NCBI RefSeq assembly: GCF_900635815.1
Contig: NZ_LR134173.1
Coordinates: 1,706,001 to 1,770,000, forward strand
Source: Legionella cherrii
Lineage (GTDB): Bacteria > Pseudomonadota > Gammaproteobacteria > Legionellales > Legionellaceae
Direction of reading: 5' to 3'
DNA length: 64,000 nucleotides
Shown: one piece after another, positions 7,788 to 17,900 of the stretch
Layout of the letters: each line of letters begins with the position of its first letter
How positions within the stretch are numbered: the stretch's first letter is position 1
The notes under the pieces: model-generated
What the model was told of the DNA's origin: nothing
What the model saw: the letters and a program-made list of their open reading frames with translations, nothing else
Databases searched by the model: none
Translations under genes and position numbers: made by a program

Positions 7788-8402
7788 TTACTCAGTAGCA
7801 ATATAAGAAATTGGCTGTACCTGTGGCGAACGGGCAAAATCTGCCGGCGCAATAAAGCCATCTTGATTATAATCTATAGTAATACCAACCGATTTATAAC
7901 AAATGGCTACATACTCAGAACAAATAAATGCATGCGGCGAGGTCACCTCGGGGCTCGTGTTGTCAAAGCCAAAAGCATCCATTCCTATACGAGCAGCGAT
8001 TTTAAGAATTTCCTCTGTATTATAAGGGTAGCCAAGTAGATCAACGGCTTGCTTTGATAAATTGGTAAGCGAGTTAGTTGGAAAATCCTGATAACCTGCC
8101 ACCATTAACCTTCCAGGATATCCCTTCCCACTCCCGTTATAGTTACGCACATAACTGCTTAGAGGAACAGTGCGTACTCCAATGGTTTCAACACTTTCCA
8201 TGACCATGATGCGATCAATGGCTTCTAGACGTACAATAAATGCAATATGACTCCAAACACTGTTCGTTGCTCCTTTAATCATCGAAGACATTAAAGAATT
8301 TCCGGATGCAAATAAAAGGTTGCCCGTTTTTAAAGTATCTCTTATTTGATCATAACTACTCGTGTTTACATTAGGAAAATCTTCTCGAGGAAAACTATCC
8401 AT
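7788..8402 (-). CDS. YiiX/YebB-like permuted NlpC/P60 cysteine hydrolase
   Basis: This 204-residue protein has the two active-site segments of circularly permuted papain-fold hydrolases: SVWSHIAFIVR (His52) early, and HAFICSEYVA (Cys161, Ser162, Glu163) late. The order His-then-Cys is the permuted order. GDLLFASG-type entry residues (TGNLLFASG at 27-35) are also typical. Family members cleave amide or thioester bonds in peptidoglycan, lipids or proteins. No signal peptide is evident, so the location is uncertain; some permuted NlpC/P60 proteins in intracellular bacteria are secreted effectors. A good ribosome-binding site (CTGGAGTAACT) precedes the ATG. Confidence 0.8.
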   Translation of the reverse strand: MDSFPREDFPNVNTSSYDQIRDTLKTGNLLFASGNSLMSSMIKGATNSVWSHIAFIVRLEAIDRIMVMESVETIGVRTVPLSSYVRNYNGSGKGYPGRLMVAGYQDFPTNSLTNLSKQAVDLLGYPYNTEEILKIAARIGMDAFGFDNTSPEVTSPHAFICSEYVAICYKSVGITIDYNQDGFIAPADFARSPQVQPISYIATE

Positions 8403-8571
8403 AGTTACTCCAGAAATATAAAATGACCTTTAATATAGCTTTTGTTGATGCATTTTAAAAGCAATAGCCCCTGTATTTGAGTTTCTCAGGTATCTATAGT
8501 TACGTTGAAGAATACTTTTTCTAATCTTACAATACATTTTTATAAGTTCGGATTTTTAGCCAAGGATTTTT

Positions 8572-10680
8572 GTGCGTTTCTTATTCCCTTTCGGTTTGTT
8601 CTTAAGCGCCATTCTTTTATTTAGCATTCAACCTATGGTTGCAAAAACCTTGTTGCCTTTTTATGGAGGAACGCCGGCAGTTTGGATTTTATGCATGCTA
8701 TTTTTTCAACTGATCTTATTGTTTGCTTATGGATATGCTGCATTGCTTAGCTTTTTGAATAAAACTTTTTCATGGCGGTTGACACACAGTGTACTTGTTA
8801 TTTTGAGTTTTTCAGTTTTTCCTCTTTTATTTAAACCTGTGAGTTTTAATGATTCTCCAGAGTGGAGTATTTTATTTGCTTTGTTAACCCAATTGGGATT
8901 GCCCTTAGTGGTTATTGGTGCTTCAGCACCTTTATTACAGTTTGCATACAGCCAGACCAAAGAAAAAGGGGCTGCTGATCCCTATTTTTTATATTCTGCT
9001 TCGAATCTGGGAAGTCTCTTATCTTTATTGCTTTATCCTTGGGTAATCGAGCGATTTATTGGGCTCAAAAATCAATACTATTTATGGAGTATCATCTACG
9101 TACTCTACGTGGTTATGTTATTTATTGTTCTCTATGTTCCTCGATATCAACCGTTGGAAGAACAAAATCAAAGAGTTCAAGAGTGGCATTGGCAAAAAAT
9201 AGGCTATTGGATTTTTTTTAGTTTTGTTCCCTGTAGCTTAATGCTTGGAGTGACTCTATATATTACTACGGATATCGCAGCAACCCCTTTATTTTGGGTA
9301 TTGCCTTTGGCATTGTATCTGCTTACTTTTGTACTTATCTTCACGAACAAACCTTTAATTTCATGCTCATGGATAGCACAAAACAGTATTTTTTTTCTCA
9401 TTTTTCCAATCATTGGCTTTATTTTAACTGCAAGCCAAATAAAGGTTTGGCAAAGTATTGTGTTTCATTTGTTAAATTTTTTTATTTTAGCATTACTCTG
9501 CCATGGCCAATTGTTTTTAAGCAGGCCAAAACCACAATCACTCACTTTATTTTATTTTTGTTTGGCTCTTGGTGGCGTATTAGCCGGATTATTTAATGGA
9601 GTTTTAGCCCCCCATTGGTTTAATCAGGTGTATGAATATCCTTTAGCAATCTTACTCAGTTTATTTGCTTTGCCTCAACGGACAAAAAAAAGCGGTTGGT
9701 GGCTTCCTCTAGTGGTACTGGTTCTTTTGTTATTTCATTACCTCATCCTTGATGTTCATTGGCCAGGAGGTTTTACCTCATTTCAAATGTGTGCTCTTCT
9801 GGCGTTAATTTTGATCATTGTTTGGCAAAAAAATAGAACCAGTTTAATCCTGTCTTTATTGATTTTATTTGGGTTTATTTTTTCACCCTTATTACAGGAT
9901 GAGACTATTTTAATACAAGAACGTGATTTTTATGGAGTAAAAAAAGTAATAGTTAAACAAGGAACACATGCCTTAATCAATCAGTCTACAGTGCATGGAT
10001 TGCAAGTTATGGACGAGAAAAAACCTAATGGAAATAGTTCTTATTATGGAGCAGTTCGTCCCGTAGTTGATGCCATGCAACAACAAACAAGTTCTTTGTC
10101 AGTAACCGTCATTGGCTTAGGTATTGGGACGATGATTTGTCAATTTAGAAAAGAGGATCGTATTAATGTAATAGAAATTGATAATCAGGTCATCGAATTG
10201 GCAAACAATTCTTTTCTATTCACCTACTTACGAGATTGTCCTCCTCAAGTGACCATTATAAAAAATGATGGAAGATTAGCTGTAGAACAATTGCCCGATC
10301 ATTCCCAGAACTTGTTAATAGTAGATGCCTTTAATTCTGATGCAATACCAGTACATTTATTAACTTTTGAAGCATTTACTTTATATAAACAAAAAATTAC
10401 CAAAGATGGTGGGATATTAATTAATCTAAGTAATCGGCATTTGCAATTATTGCCTGTGATCAATGCTGCAGGCAGGTCTTTAGAGCTGATGGTATTTTAT
10501 ATAAATAATAAAGGACTTCCGGCATTAGCTCAGTTTGATTCGGAGTGGGCTTTTTTGACCTTTAATGAAGCTCTTGCTTTTCAATTGATGAAAGGGACCA
10601 ATTGGCGGTTTGATGCAAGTAACGAACAGTTCTTATGGACCGATGATTATTCTAATCTGATTCCATTATTAAAGTGGTAA
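8572..10680 (+). CDS. Multipass membrane protein fused to spermidine-synthase-like domain
   Basis: This 702-residue protein has an N-terminal part (about 1-440) with many hydrophobic helices, resembling MFS-like segments of the 'fused MFS/spermidine synthase' family. The C-terminal domain (about 455-700) has the Rossmann methyltransferase-like fold of spermidine synthases: VIGLGIGT (513-520), VIEIDNQ with Asp537, NDGR (565-568) and VDAF (584-587). The canonical aminopropyl-transfer acid motif is altered (FNSDAIPVH), so true polyamine synthesis is doubtful. It starts at GTG 8572, preceded by CAAGGA. It is monocistronic, ending at a strong inverted repeat. The function of this fusion family is not well known. 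Confidence 0.85.
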   Translation: MRFLFPFGLFLSAILLFSIQPMVAKTLLPFYGGTPAVWILCMLFFQLILLFAYGYAALLSFLNKTFSWRLTHSVLVILSFSVFPLLFKPVSFNDSPEWSILFALLTQLGLPLVVIGASAPLLQFAYSQTKEKGAADPYFLYSASNLGSLLSLLLYPWVIERFIGLKNQYYLWSIIYVLYVVMLFIVLYVPRYQPLEEQNQRVQEWHWQKIGYWIFFSFVPCSLMLGVTLYITTDIAATPLFWVLPLALYLLTFVLIFTNKPLISCSWIAQNSIFFLIFPIIGFILTASQIKVWQSIVFHLLNFFILALLCHGQLFLSRPKPQSLTLFYFCLALGGVLAGLFNGVLAPHWFNQVYEYPLAILLSLFALPQRTKKSGWWLPLVVLVLLLFHYLILDVHWPGGFTSFQMCALLALILIIVWQKNRTSLILSLLILFGFIFSPLLQDETILIQERDFYGVKKVIVKQGTHALINQSTVHGLQVMDEKKPNGNSSYYGAVRPVVDAMQQQTSSLSVTVIGLGIGTMICQFRKEDRINVIEIDNQVIELANNSFLFTYLRDCPPQVTIIKNDGRLAVEQLPDHSQNLLIVDAFNSDAIPVHLLTFEAFTLYKQKITKDGGILINLSNRHLQLLPVINAAGRSLELMVFYINNKGLPALAQFDSEWAFLTFNEALAFQLMKGTNWRFDASNEQFLWTDDYSNLIPLLKW

Positions 10681-10702
10681 TATTGTTTTTAGCCTAAGAT
10701 AT

Positions 10703-10739
10703 AGCAACTGTCTTGAATTAAAAATTTAAGACAGTTGCT
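10703..10739. terminator. Stem-loop between convergent genes
   Basis: A perfect 12-bp inverted repeat AGCAACTGTCTT (10703-10714) / AAGACAGTTGCT (10728-10739) surrounds an A/T-rich loop. It lies between the spermidine-synthase-like gene (+) and parE (-), so it could end both transcripts. The T-tract on either side is weak. Confidence 0.55.
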
Positions 10740-10777
10740 GCAATATTAAAGTGCATCAATGGACAAAAATTAATAAG

Positions 10778-12661
10778 TTACACTTCAGCTAAGTTGCCTT
10801 TGCTTTCTAACCAGACCTTTCTATCACTGGCGCGTTTTTTATTTAACATCATATCCATAATTGCTTCAGCCCCTTGTTCATCGTCCAAAGTTAATTGAAC
10901 CAGGCGTCGGGTATTAGGATCCATCGTTGTTTCACGTAATTGAATTGGATTCATTTCACCTAAACCTTTAAATCGTTGAACATTGGTTTTTGCTCGAGAC
11001 GTTTGAGCCAAGTGGTTGAGGATACGATTTTTCTCCTCATCATCCAGTGCATAATAAACTTCTTTGCCTGCATCAATTCGATAAAGAGGGGGCATGGCAA
11101 CAAATACATGACCTGCCTGAACTAGAGGTTTAAAATGACGTAAAAATAAAGCACAGATTAACGTAGCAATGTGTGCGCCATCTGAATCTGCATCAGCGAG
11201 AATACATAATTTACCATAACGCAATCCGCTCAGATCGGATGAACCAGGGTCAACCCCAATAGCTACTGAGATATCATGAATTTCCTGCGACGCTAAAACT
11301 TGTGATGAATCCACCTCCCAGGAATTAAGAATTTTTCCACGTAGGGGTAAAATCGCTTGGAAATCTTTATTACGTGCTTGTTTTGCAGAACCTCCTGCTG
11401 AGTCTCCTTCTACTAAAAATAATTCAGCTTGACTGAGATCAGTGAGCAAACAATCAGCCAATTTGCCAGGGAGGGCAGGGCCTTGACTTACCCGTTTGCG
11501 TGCTACTTGTTTGGCTTGTCTTAACCGTTTTTGCGCACGATCGATTGCTAAAGAGGCAATGGCCTCACCTTGATTGCGATGTTGGTTGAGCCAAAGTGCA
11601 AAAGCATCTTTAACCACATTACTGACAAATGCGGAAATTTGACGGGAACTCAAACGTTCTTTAGTTTGGCCTGCGAATTGGGGTTCTTTCATTTTAACGG
11701 ATAGGACATATTGGCAAGGTTCCCACAGATCATCTGCAGTAAGTTTTATTCCTCTGGGTAGTAGATTTCTAAGTTCACAAAACTCTGCCATCGCATCAAA
11801 CAAGCCAGAGCGTAAGCCATTAACATGGGTACCGCCTTGAATCGTGGGGATTAAATTGACATAACTTTCACTGAAACCAGTGCTTCCCCCATTGGACCAA
11901 ACCAAGGCCCAGTCAACCGTTGCTTCGTCGCTTTTGAATTCGCCTGTAAAGGGCTCCTCAGGTAAGTAATCTCCATCAGGTAACGATTGATTTAAATAAT
12001 CAATAAGTCCCTGCTCATAGCACCAATGCATTTCTTCATTGCTTGTTTTATTGACAAAAGTCATGGACAAGCCAGTGCAGAGGACCGCTTTTGCTCTGAG
12101 TACGTGCATTAAATGTTTTACTGAAATACGGGTAGTATCAAAGTACTTAGGATTTGGCCAAAAACGAATAATCGTACCTGTATCTCTTTTTTTAGTAATG
12201 CCTGTTTCGTTTAATTCGCATACTTTGTCGCCATTGGCAAAAGACATTTGGTAAATAATTCCATTGCGTTTGATGGTAACATCCAGACGATCAGAAAGTG
12301 CGTTGACAACAGAAACACCCACCCCATGTAAACCACCTGAGAAGCTGTAATTTTTATCAGAAAATTTGCCCCCGGCATGTAATCGAGTCATAATGACTTC
12401 CACACCACTTAAGCCTAATTGCGGATGTAAATCTACGGGCATTCCACGACCATCATCTTCAACCTCAATAGAACCATCTTCATGGAGGGTGACACGAATA
12501 TGGCTTGCAAAGCCGGCCAATACCTCATCGACACTGTTATCAATTACTTCTTGGGCTAGATGGTTTGGACGCGTTGTATCGGTATACATGCCGGGTCGTC
12601 GTTGAACAGGTTCGAGTCCACTTAAGACTTCAATTGCTTGGGCAGTATAATTTTCTGACAT
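10778..12661 (-). CDS. parE: DNA topoisomerase IV subunit B
   Basis: This 627-residue protein begins MSENYTAQAIEVLSGLEPVQ. ParE forms topoisomerase IV with ParC and decatenates daughter chromosomes using ATP. The GHKL ATPase motifs (EVIDNSVDEVLAG at 38-50, DDGRGMPVD, GGLHGVG) and the TOPRIM metal motifs (VEGDSAGGSAKQARNK, DADSDGAHI) are present, as is the RFKGLGEMNP motif. An in-frame ATG 42 bases further upstream exists, but it lacks a ribosome-binding site, while AGAGAA precedes the chosen start; the ParE homology also begins there. GyrB would be about 800 residues, so the length supports ParE. parC is not in the window. Confidence 0.95.
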   Translation of the reverse strand: MSENYTAQAIEVLSGLEPVQRRPGMYTDTTRPNHLAQEVIDNSVDEVLAGFASHIRVTLHEDGSIEVEDDGRGMPVDLHPQLGLSGVEVIMTRLHAGGKFSDKNYSFSGGLHGVGVSVVNALSDRLDVTIKRNGIIYQMSFANGDKVCELNETGITKKRDTGTIIRFWPNPKYFDTTRISVKHLMHVLRAKAVLCTGLSMTFVNKTSNEEMHWCYEQGLIDYLNQSLPDGDYLPEEPFTGEFKSDEATVDWALVWSNGGSTGFSESYVNLIPTIQGGTHVNGLRSGLFDAMAEFCELRNLLPRGIKLTADDLWEPCQYVLSVKMKEPQFAGQTKERLSSRQISAFVSNVVKDAFALWLNQHRNQGEAIASLAIDRAQKRLRQAKQVARKRVSQGPALPGKLADCLLTDLSQAELFLVEGDSAGGSAKQARNKDFQAILPLRGKILNSWEVDSSQVLASQEIHDISVAIGVDPGSSDLSGLRYGKLCILADADSDGAHIATLICALFLRHFKPLVQAGHVFVAMPPLYRIDAGKEVYYALDDEEKNRILNHLAQTSRAKTNVQRFKGLGEMNPIQLRETTMDPNTRRLVQLTLDDEQGAEAIMDMMLNKKRASDRKVWLESKGNLAEV

Positions 12662-12815
12662 GGGTATTTCTCTAATAAAAGTTATCTTTATTTTACCATA
12701 CATTATGATACAGTAGGACGAAAGACGAATATTCCTTTTGTAAATCTATTATAAAGAGCCTCTATTCTGCAACTGACAAGTAAAGACTCTTGGGAAAAAG
12801 CCATATTTGGTGCAT

Positions 12816-12892
12816 CTTGAGAGAACATGATTCCCCTAAACAGCGCAGCATAGATAACTATGTGGGCATTTTAGGAAATCATTTTCTCTCAG
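12816..12892. repeat. Palindromic element in the parE / ABC divergent gap
   Basis: The gap 12662-13010 holds no gene. Within it lies an imperfect inverted repeat with arms TTGAGAGAACATGATTCCCC (from 12817) and GGAAATCATTTTCTCTCAG (to 12892). The centre has GCGCAGCATAGATAACTATG, itself palindromic. The core closely matches the centre of the 123-bp repeats near 6 kb and 35.1 kb, so this is probably a diverged member of that family. No clear promoter hexamers were identified. Confidence 0.65.
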
Positions 12893-13010
12893 CCTGACTC
12901 CAATCTGACTTTTTCAGAATATTATAAATACCTGGATTTATTAAATCATATCCGGGAATGAGTAGGGATGCTTTCCTGGATTATGATTAATCTGGGTTAA
13001 AAGAAAATAT

Positions 13011-14825
13011 ATGCAAGAGACAAGTGCTGAAATTCATCAATTATCTGTAGTTTTTCAAGATCACCATCGAAGGGTCTCAGCTTTGGATGAGATCAGTTTT
13101 AATTTACATCCTGGTGAAACCCTAGTGTTGTTGGGGGAGTCAGGTTGCGGTAAATCGCTAACGTCTCTTGCCTTGATGCGCCTATTACCTAAATCAGGTG
13201 TTTATGGAGTGAATAGTCAAATCCACATCGATGGACAAGACATTCTGGATTTACCAGAGCACATGATGCGACAGTTGAGAGGCCGTAAAATCTCAATGAT
13301 TTTTCAAGAGCCAATGACTGCGCTTAATCCGGTGATGACAATTGGAGAACAGCTGAGAGAGGCGTTGTTGCGATGTAACTCATTTACCCCCCACGAATTG
13401 CATGAAGCATTACTGTCCTTACTGCATGAGGTAGAAATGCCTCAGCCGGAGGTTAAAATTCATCAATACCCACATCAATTGTCTGGTGGCCAGAAACAAC
13501 GCGTAGTCATTGCTATGGCTTTGGCATGTAAACCAGATGTTTTGATTGCGGATGAACCAACAACTGCTTTGGACGTAACCATTCAAGCACAAATTCTTTC
13601 TTTATTGAAGAAAGTACAACAAACCCATCAGATGAGTTTACTGCTGATCACCCACGATCTTGGAGTACTGAGAGCTATGGCCTCTCGCGTATGTGTCATG
13701 TATGCAGGGCAAGTAGTAGCACAATCTTCTGTAGATGATTTTTTCTCGCGCACCAAGCAACATCCCTATGTACAGCAATTATTGGCTTCGGTGCCCTCTA
13801 TGGCAAAACGCGAGGAACGCCTGTCGGTTATTCGTGGATTTGTACCGGCTTTGGATGAAATGCCTTCAGGGTGTCGTTTTCATCCACGCTGTATTTATTC
13901 ATTCTCGCGATGTCCAGTAGAGGAACCGCAATTACAAGAGCAAGATGGGCGGTTGGTACGCTGTCATCTATATCCTGAGAATGATGAATTACCTCCTTTG
14001 CAAAAAAATAAAATCATCTGGAGTGGAACTGCTACGGAAGCAAAAACGATCCTTACTGTGAAGGATTTATCCGTTGGTTTTATTCAGAAAAAAGGGCTAT
14101 TCAGTCGTCACAAAACCTTATTTAAAGCCGTTGATGGTCTTTCATTTCGTCTACAACAAGGAAAAACATTAGCATTAGTAGGGGAGTCTGGTTGTGGTAA
14201 AACAACGACCAGTCGTGCTTTATTGCGTTTATTACCGATTTCTGGAGGCGATTTATTTTATAAAGAGCAGGATGTGCTGGCATTAAAAGGGCGCTCATTA
14301 AGGGAGTATAGAAAAAAAGTTCAAATTATTTTTCAAGATCCCTTTTCCTCTATGAATCCGCGGATGACTGTGGGTGAAATAATCGCTGAAGGCATGCATG
14401 CTCAAGGGATGAAGCATTCCTTGATTAGTGCACGACAAAAAAAACTGTTGAACCAAGTTAATTTGCCTGTCAGCAGTTTACATCGTTATCCCCACCAATT
14501 TTCTGGTGGGCAAAGACAAAGAATTTGTATTGCTCGAGCTTTAGCTACAGAACCTGATATTTTGATTTGTGATGAACCAACGAGTGCCCTGGATGTTTCG
14601 GTTCAGGCACAGATTCTTAATTTATTAAAAGAATTACAACAGGATACAGGTATTTCTTATTTATTTATTACCCATAATATGGGCGTTGTTTCCTATATTG
14701 CTGATGAGGTATTTGTGATGAAAGATGGTGTGGGTATTGAATTTGGAAGTTGTGAAATGATTTTTAAAAACCCTAAAGAAGTTTATACACAACAGTTATT
14801 AAACGCCGTTCTCGATGTTTTTTAA
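13011..14825 (+). CDS. Peptide ABC transporter ATPase, two fused nucleotide-binding domains
   Basis: This 604-residue protein has two complete ABC ATPase domains in tandem. Domain 1 has Walker A GESGCGKS (42-49), signature LSGGQKQR and Walker B/DEPTTALD. Domain 2 has GESGCGKT (391-398), FSGGQRQR and DEPTSALD. Each domain ends with the oligopeptide/dipeptide-type C-terminal region ([16 protein letters not shown] after domain 1). The layout matches YejF/GsiA-like proteins that power peptide or microcin uptake. The permease and binding-protein genes are not adjacent, so it must pair with a transporter encoded elsewhere. Both sites look catalytically intact. It is located cytosolically at the inner membrane. 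Confidence 0.92.
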   Translation: MQETSAEIHQLSVVFQDHHRRVSALDEISFNLHPGETLVLLGESGCGKSLTSLALMRLLPKSGVYGVNSQIHIDGQDILDLPEHMMRQLRGRKISMIFQEPMTALNPVMTIGEQLREALLRCNSFTPHELHEALLSLLHEVEMPQPEVKIHQYPHQLSGGQKQRVVIAMALACKPDVLIADEPTTALDVTIQAQILSLLKKVQQTHQMSLLLITHDLGVLRAMASRVCVMYAGQVVAQSSVDDFFSRTKQHPYVQQLLASVPSMAKREERLSVIRGFVPALDEMPSGCRFHPRCIYSFSRCPVEEPQLQEQDGRLVRCHLYPENDELPPLQKNKIIWSGTATEAKTILTVKDLSVGFIQKKGLFSRHKTLFKAVDGLSFRLQQGKTLALVGESGCGKTTTSRALLRLLPISGGDLFYKEQDVLALKGRSLREYRKKVQIIFQDPFSSMNPRMTVGEIIAEGMHAQGMKHSLISARQKKLLNQVNLPVSSLHRYPHQFSGGQRQRICIARALATEPDILICDEPTSALDVSVQAQILNLLKELQQDTGISYLFITHNMGVVSYIADEVFVMKDGVGIEFGSCEMIFKNPKEVYTQQLLNAVLDVF

Positions 14826-14943
14826 TCAATTTTTCAATCCATTTCTAATTTTCTTTAATATTTTATTTATTAAAAGTGTGATATATTTGAGCACTATTTG
14901 GATAATAAAGTCTTAGTATTTATTATTTGGGGGACCTGGTTAC

Positions 14944-17900
14944 ATGAAAATCACTGTGGGCGAAGATAGTTTTGATAAGGTCAAGGATTTTACTACCCAC
15001 TTGGAAGTTACATATGAGCAAGATAAGCTCATTTCAGGAGAAGTAACGGTCGCCTTGGAATGTGACGCATTTTCTCAAAAACATTACGAGGAATTACTTG
15101 CATTTCTTTTAAGCCCAGAGCGTTCTCGAATTTACAAATTCGAATTTCCCCCTCACCAGTCGCAGTATCAATTAGCTTTTGATAATGCCTATTTGTTCAG
15201 TAAACGTCAAAAATTTCATTTTGAATTCCAACAACAAATCATAGAGTTATCAAAGTCACCCATTCAACCTTATAGTCCTAAAATACGAAAAGCCAAAAAA
15301 AATTGGGTTGAGGGTACAAATAATTCGAGTATTGGTTTACAGCTTCAATACCAAATTCCCCTTGAGCATCAGCATCAACAACAAAAAGCGACTCTCAGAA
15401 AGCGAAAAAATAATGAGGCTCCATATCAACATCCTGAAATAAGCCCTTTATCACTCGCCCCTGAGGTCCCTCATCAAGATGTGCGCCACATTATTGGCTC
15501 GTACCAACAATTTATCTATTTAAAAAAAGACTCAGAGTCCATTGAGCGGTATAAGGCAGAATTTGACTCTTTACTGAGTGAAACGAGTTTACCCGGGCAA
15601 CGCCAGGCAGCTTTTATTTTTTTTGTATCTAAGCTAGCAGAACATGATGCACCAAAATTGAAACGCATAAAAAGCTTGTTAGAGGTTTTACCTTTAACTG
15701 ATCGTAACTATCAAGGCCTTGCTCATGTGCTCATTCATACTGGAGCTGACGGAGTTTTACTTTTATTGCAACAGATTAAGACATTACATGAAAAGGAATT
15801 TTTCAAGGATTTTGATGCGTTATTTCTCGATAAACCGGAACACTATCTTGCATTAATGTCTCCTCAAGGTTTAGCAAACCTGAAAAAATTGAGTGAATTA
15901 AGCAGTGAACAGAAAACATGGTGGCTTACTTTAGTTGCTCAACATAAAGCAACAGGAGCTCCAACTGACTTTAATGATTTATTTGCAGCTTATAACTATT
16001 TCTTAGAGCAGTTGGAGAGCAAGAACCTGAAGTTACCCTTCTCCTGTACTTTAAAAAATATCAAACACATGAAGTCTGCCTTAGATTGCTTGCTGTTCGT
16101 TATAAATAACAGTGGCGATCCGGAAGAGCAACTGAGGTATTTAGATAGATTAGATGTTCGCAGTGCCTATTATGCCAGCCGTGATTATAATTATCAGTTG
16201 GTATCACGGCATATGAATTTAAGGGCTGATGTCGATGACGAGATTCCAGATTATTCGACTCCTACAATGCCTAGGGAAGTGAGTGACTGGCTGACTCCTG
16301 TTGATTGTTCCTATGAAGAGTTCATCACACGTTTTTATCGTTTTATCGGGACACAAGAATCGGCATTCAGTCTGGATGTCTATCAAAAAATTGAACGAGA
16401 AATAAGTAAAAATAATACTCTAAATAATCAAAATAAAGCGCTATTACTCAATGTCGTCATTTTGTTGACCACCGGTCAACGTGGTGTTACACATACTGAA
16501 TATCCTGATACGTCGATTAAAAAACTAGTCGGCAAATTGATTGCCACAGCTGAGCAGTTTGATGAGGACTTGCAACATGAATTATCCACGTTAATTTCAG
16601 GTATCGCAAAATCACTGGCGCTTCAAAACTGGGAATCAATGCCTACGGCGGATGAGTTGGATTCGCTTGTTGATGTCCTGGTACACCTGCAAAAAACAAA
16701 AGTCCAAGCTCCCGACCAAGCACGTCATGAGTTTCAAAAGGTGAGTGCTCTCGCTTTAAGTTTGACGGCTGAATTTGGTGATGTGGCCCGATTGGTTCTT
16801 GATCATTATAAGCGACGTTTGGCAATGGAGCAGGCCAATGTGCCCATCCAAAAATTTTCTTATACCAATTTGCTCAACCATTTAGTTTCATCCTCTAAAC
16901 TGGCTAGATTTTTGCCTGAACTTTTTCAGGAACAACCTCAAACATTATCCCGGATTGTTGTACTTTTTTCCTTATTGGATGATGAAATAACGAAAGTAAC
17001 GCAACAAGATGCAGAAGATAGTGAGTTTGAGACTAAAATAAAAACGCTTGCCTATGCGGTGCATGCGATGCAAGACGATCGTAGAGAGCAGTTATTATCG
17101 ATTCTGGCCGATATTAACATAGAAGCTTCTTATCGCCTGCCTTCTCTAGAACAACTCATAAAAACTGTTGATTCAGTCAGGAAAGCTGATTTTACTGAAG
17201 TGGAAGATCAAAAAGCAAGTATTCTTGAAATAGTACACACGGAATTGCCTGAGTTAAAAATAGGCAAAGAATCGGTTAATGAAACAGCAATCGATTTTTT
17301 TAGCCTGATGAGACAAAACTATGAGCAATGGCAACTCGAAAAGAAATTGGCTGCGTTACCAGAAAAAATAAAAGGGTATCTGGAGCCCTGGATGGATGCA
17401 CATAATCTCGTGTTGTATTATTTGTGCCTTCAACCGTTTAGTCCACGAGCAGTTCTCAATGCTTTGGCTGAAGAAGAGCAAGAAGTTAAGAAATTATTGA
17501 GCAGTAGAATGTTTTCTTGGACTTTATCTGGGTTTCCTCAAGCAACAATACAAATGACGGATGTCTTGGGTGATGAATTTTTTCCTGAGCAATCTTTTTT
17601 GACTGCGCTGCAACCAAGAATAATGGCAAGTTTACAATCCTGCTTAAGCGCTGCTTTAAAATCGTTGCAGCTATCCAATAAGGAGCTTGAGGATTTTCTA
17701 TTAACACACATTGAAGAATTAGATACCGATCTTTCAATCGATGAGCGGTTTCTAGAATTGAGGCAGCGATTAGAAGACGCGAATGGTTTGATTAATTCAC
17801 TCACCCGCATTAAAAATAAAAACAGTATCGATTTTCGTCGTTGTATTTCAGCATTAGCTGATGAAATCAAGCCCAAAGTACCAGGAAAAAAAGCGCTTAC

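Noticed and set aside
7662-8039. Plus-strand 125-codon frame
   Set aside because: It is mostly antisense to the NlpC/P60-like gene and crosses a hairpin-rich gap; the composition is unlike a gene.
12662-12703. Upstream extension of parE to an earlier ATG
   Set aside because: The ParE N-terminus is conserved from MSENY, and AGAGAA precedes that ATG, whereas the upstream start has no ribosome-binding site.
14850-14880. Possible PmrA-type box (TTTAATATTTTATTTATTAAA) upstream of the giant gene
   Set aside because: The match to the TTAATATT direct repeat is partial and AT-rich sequence produces such matches by chance; not reliable enough to annotate.
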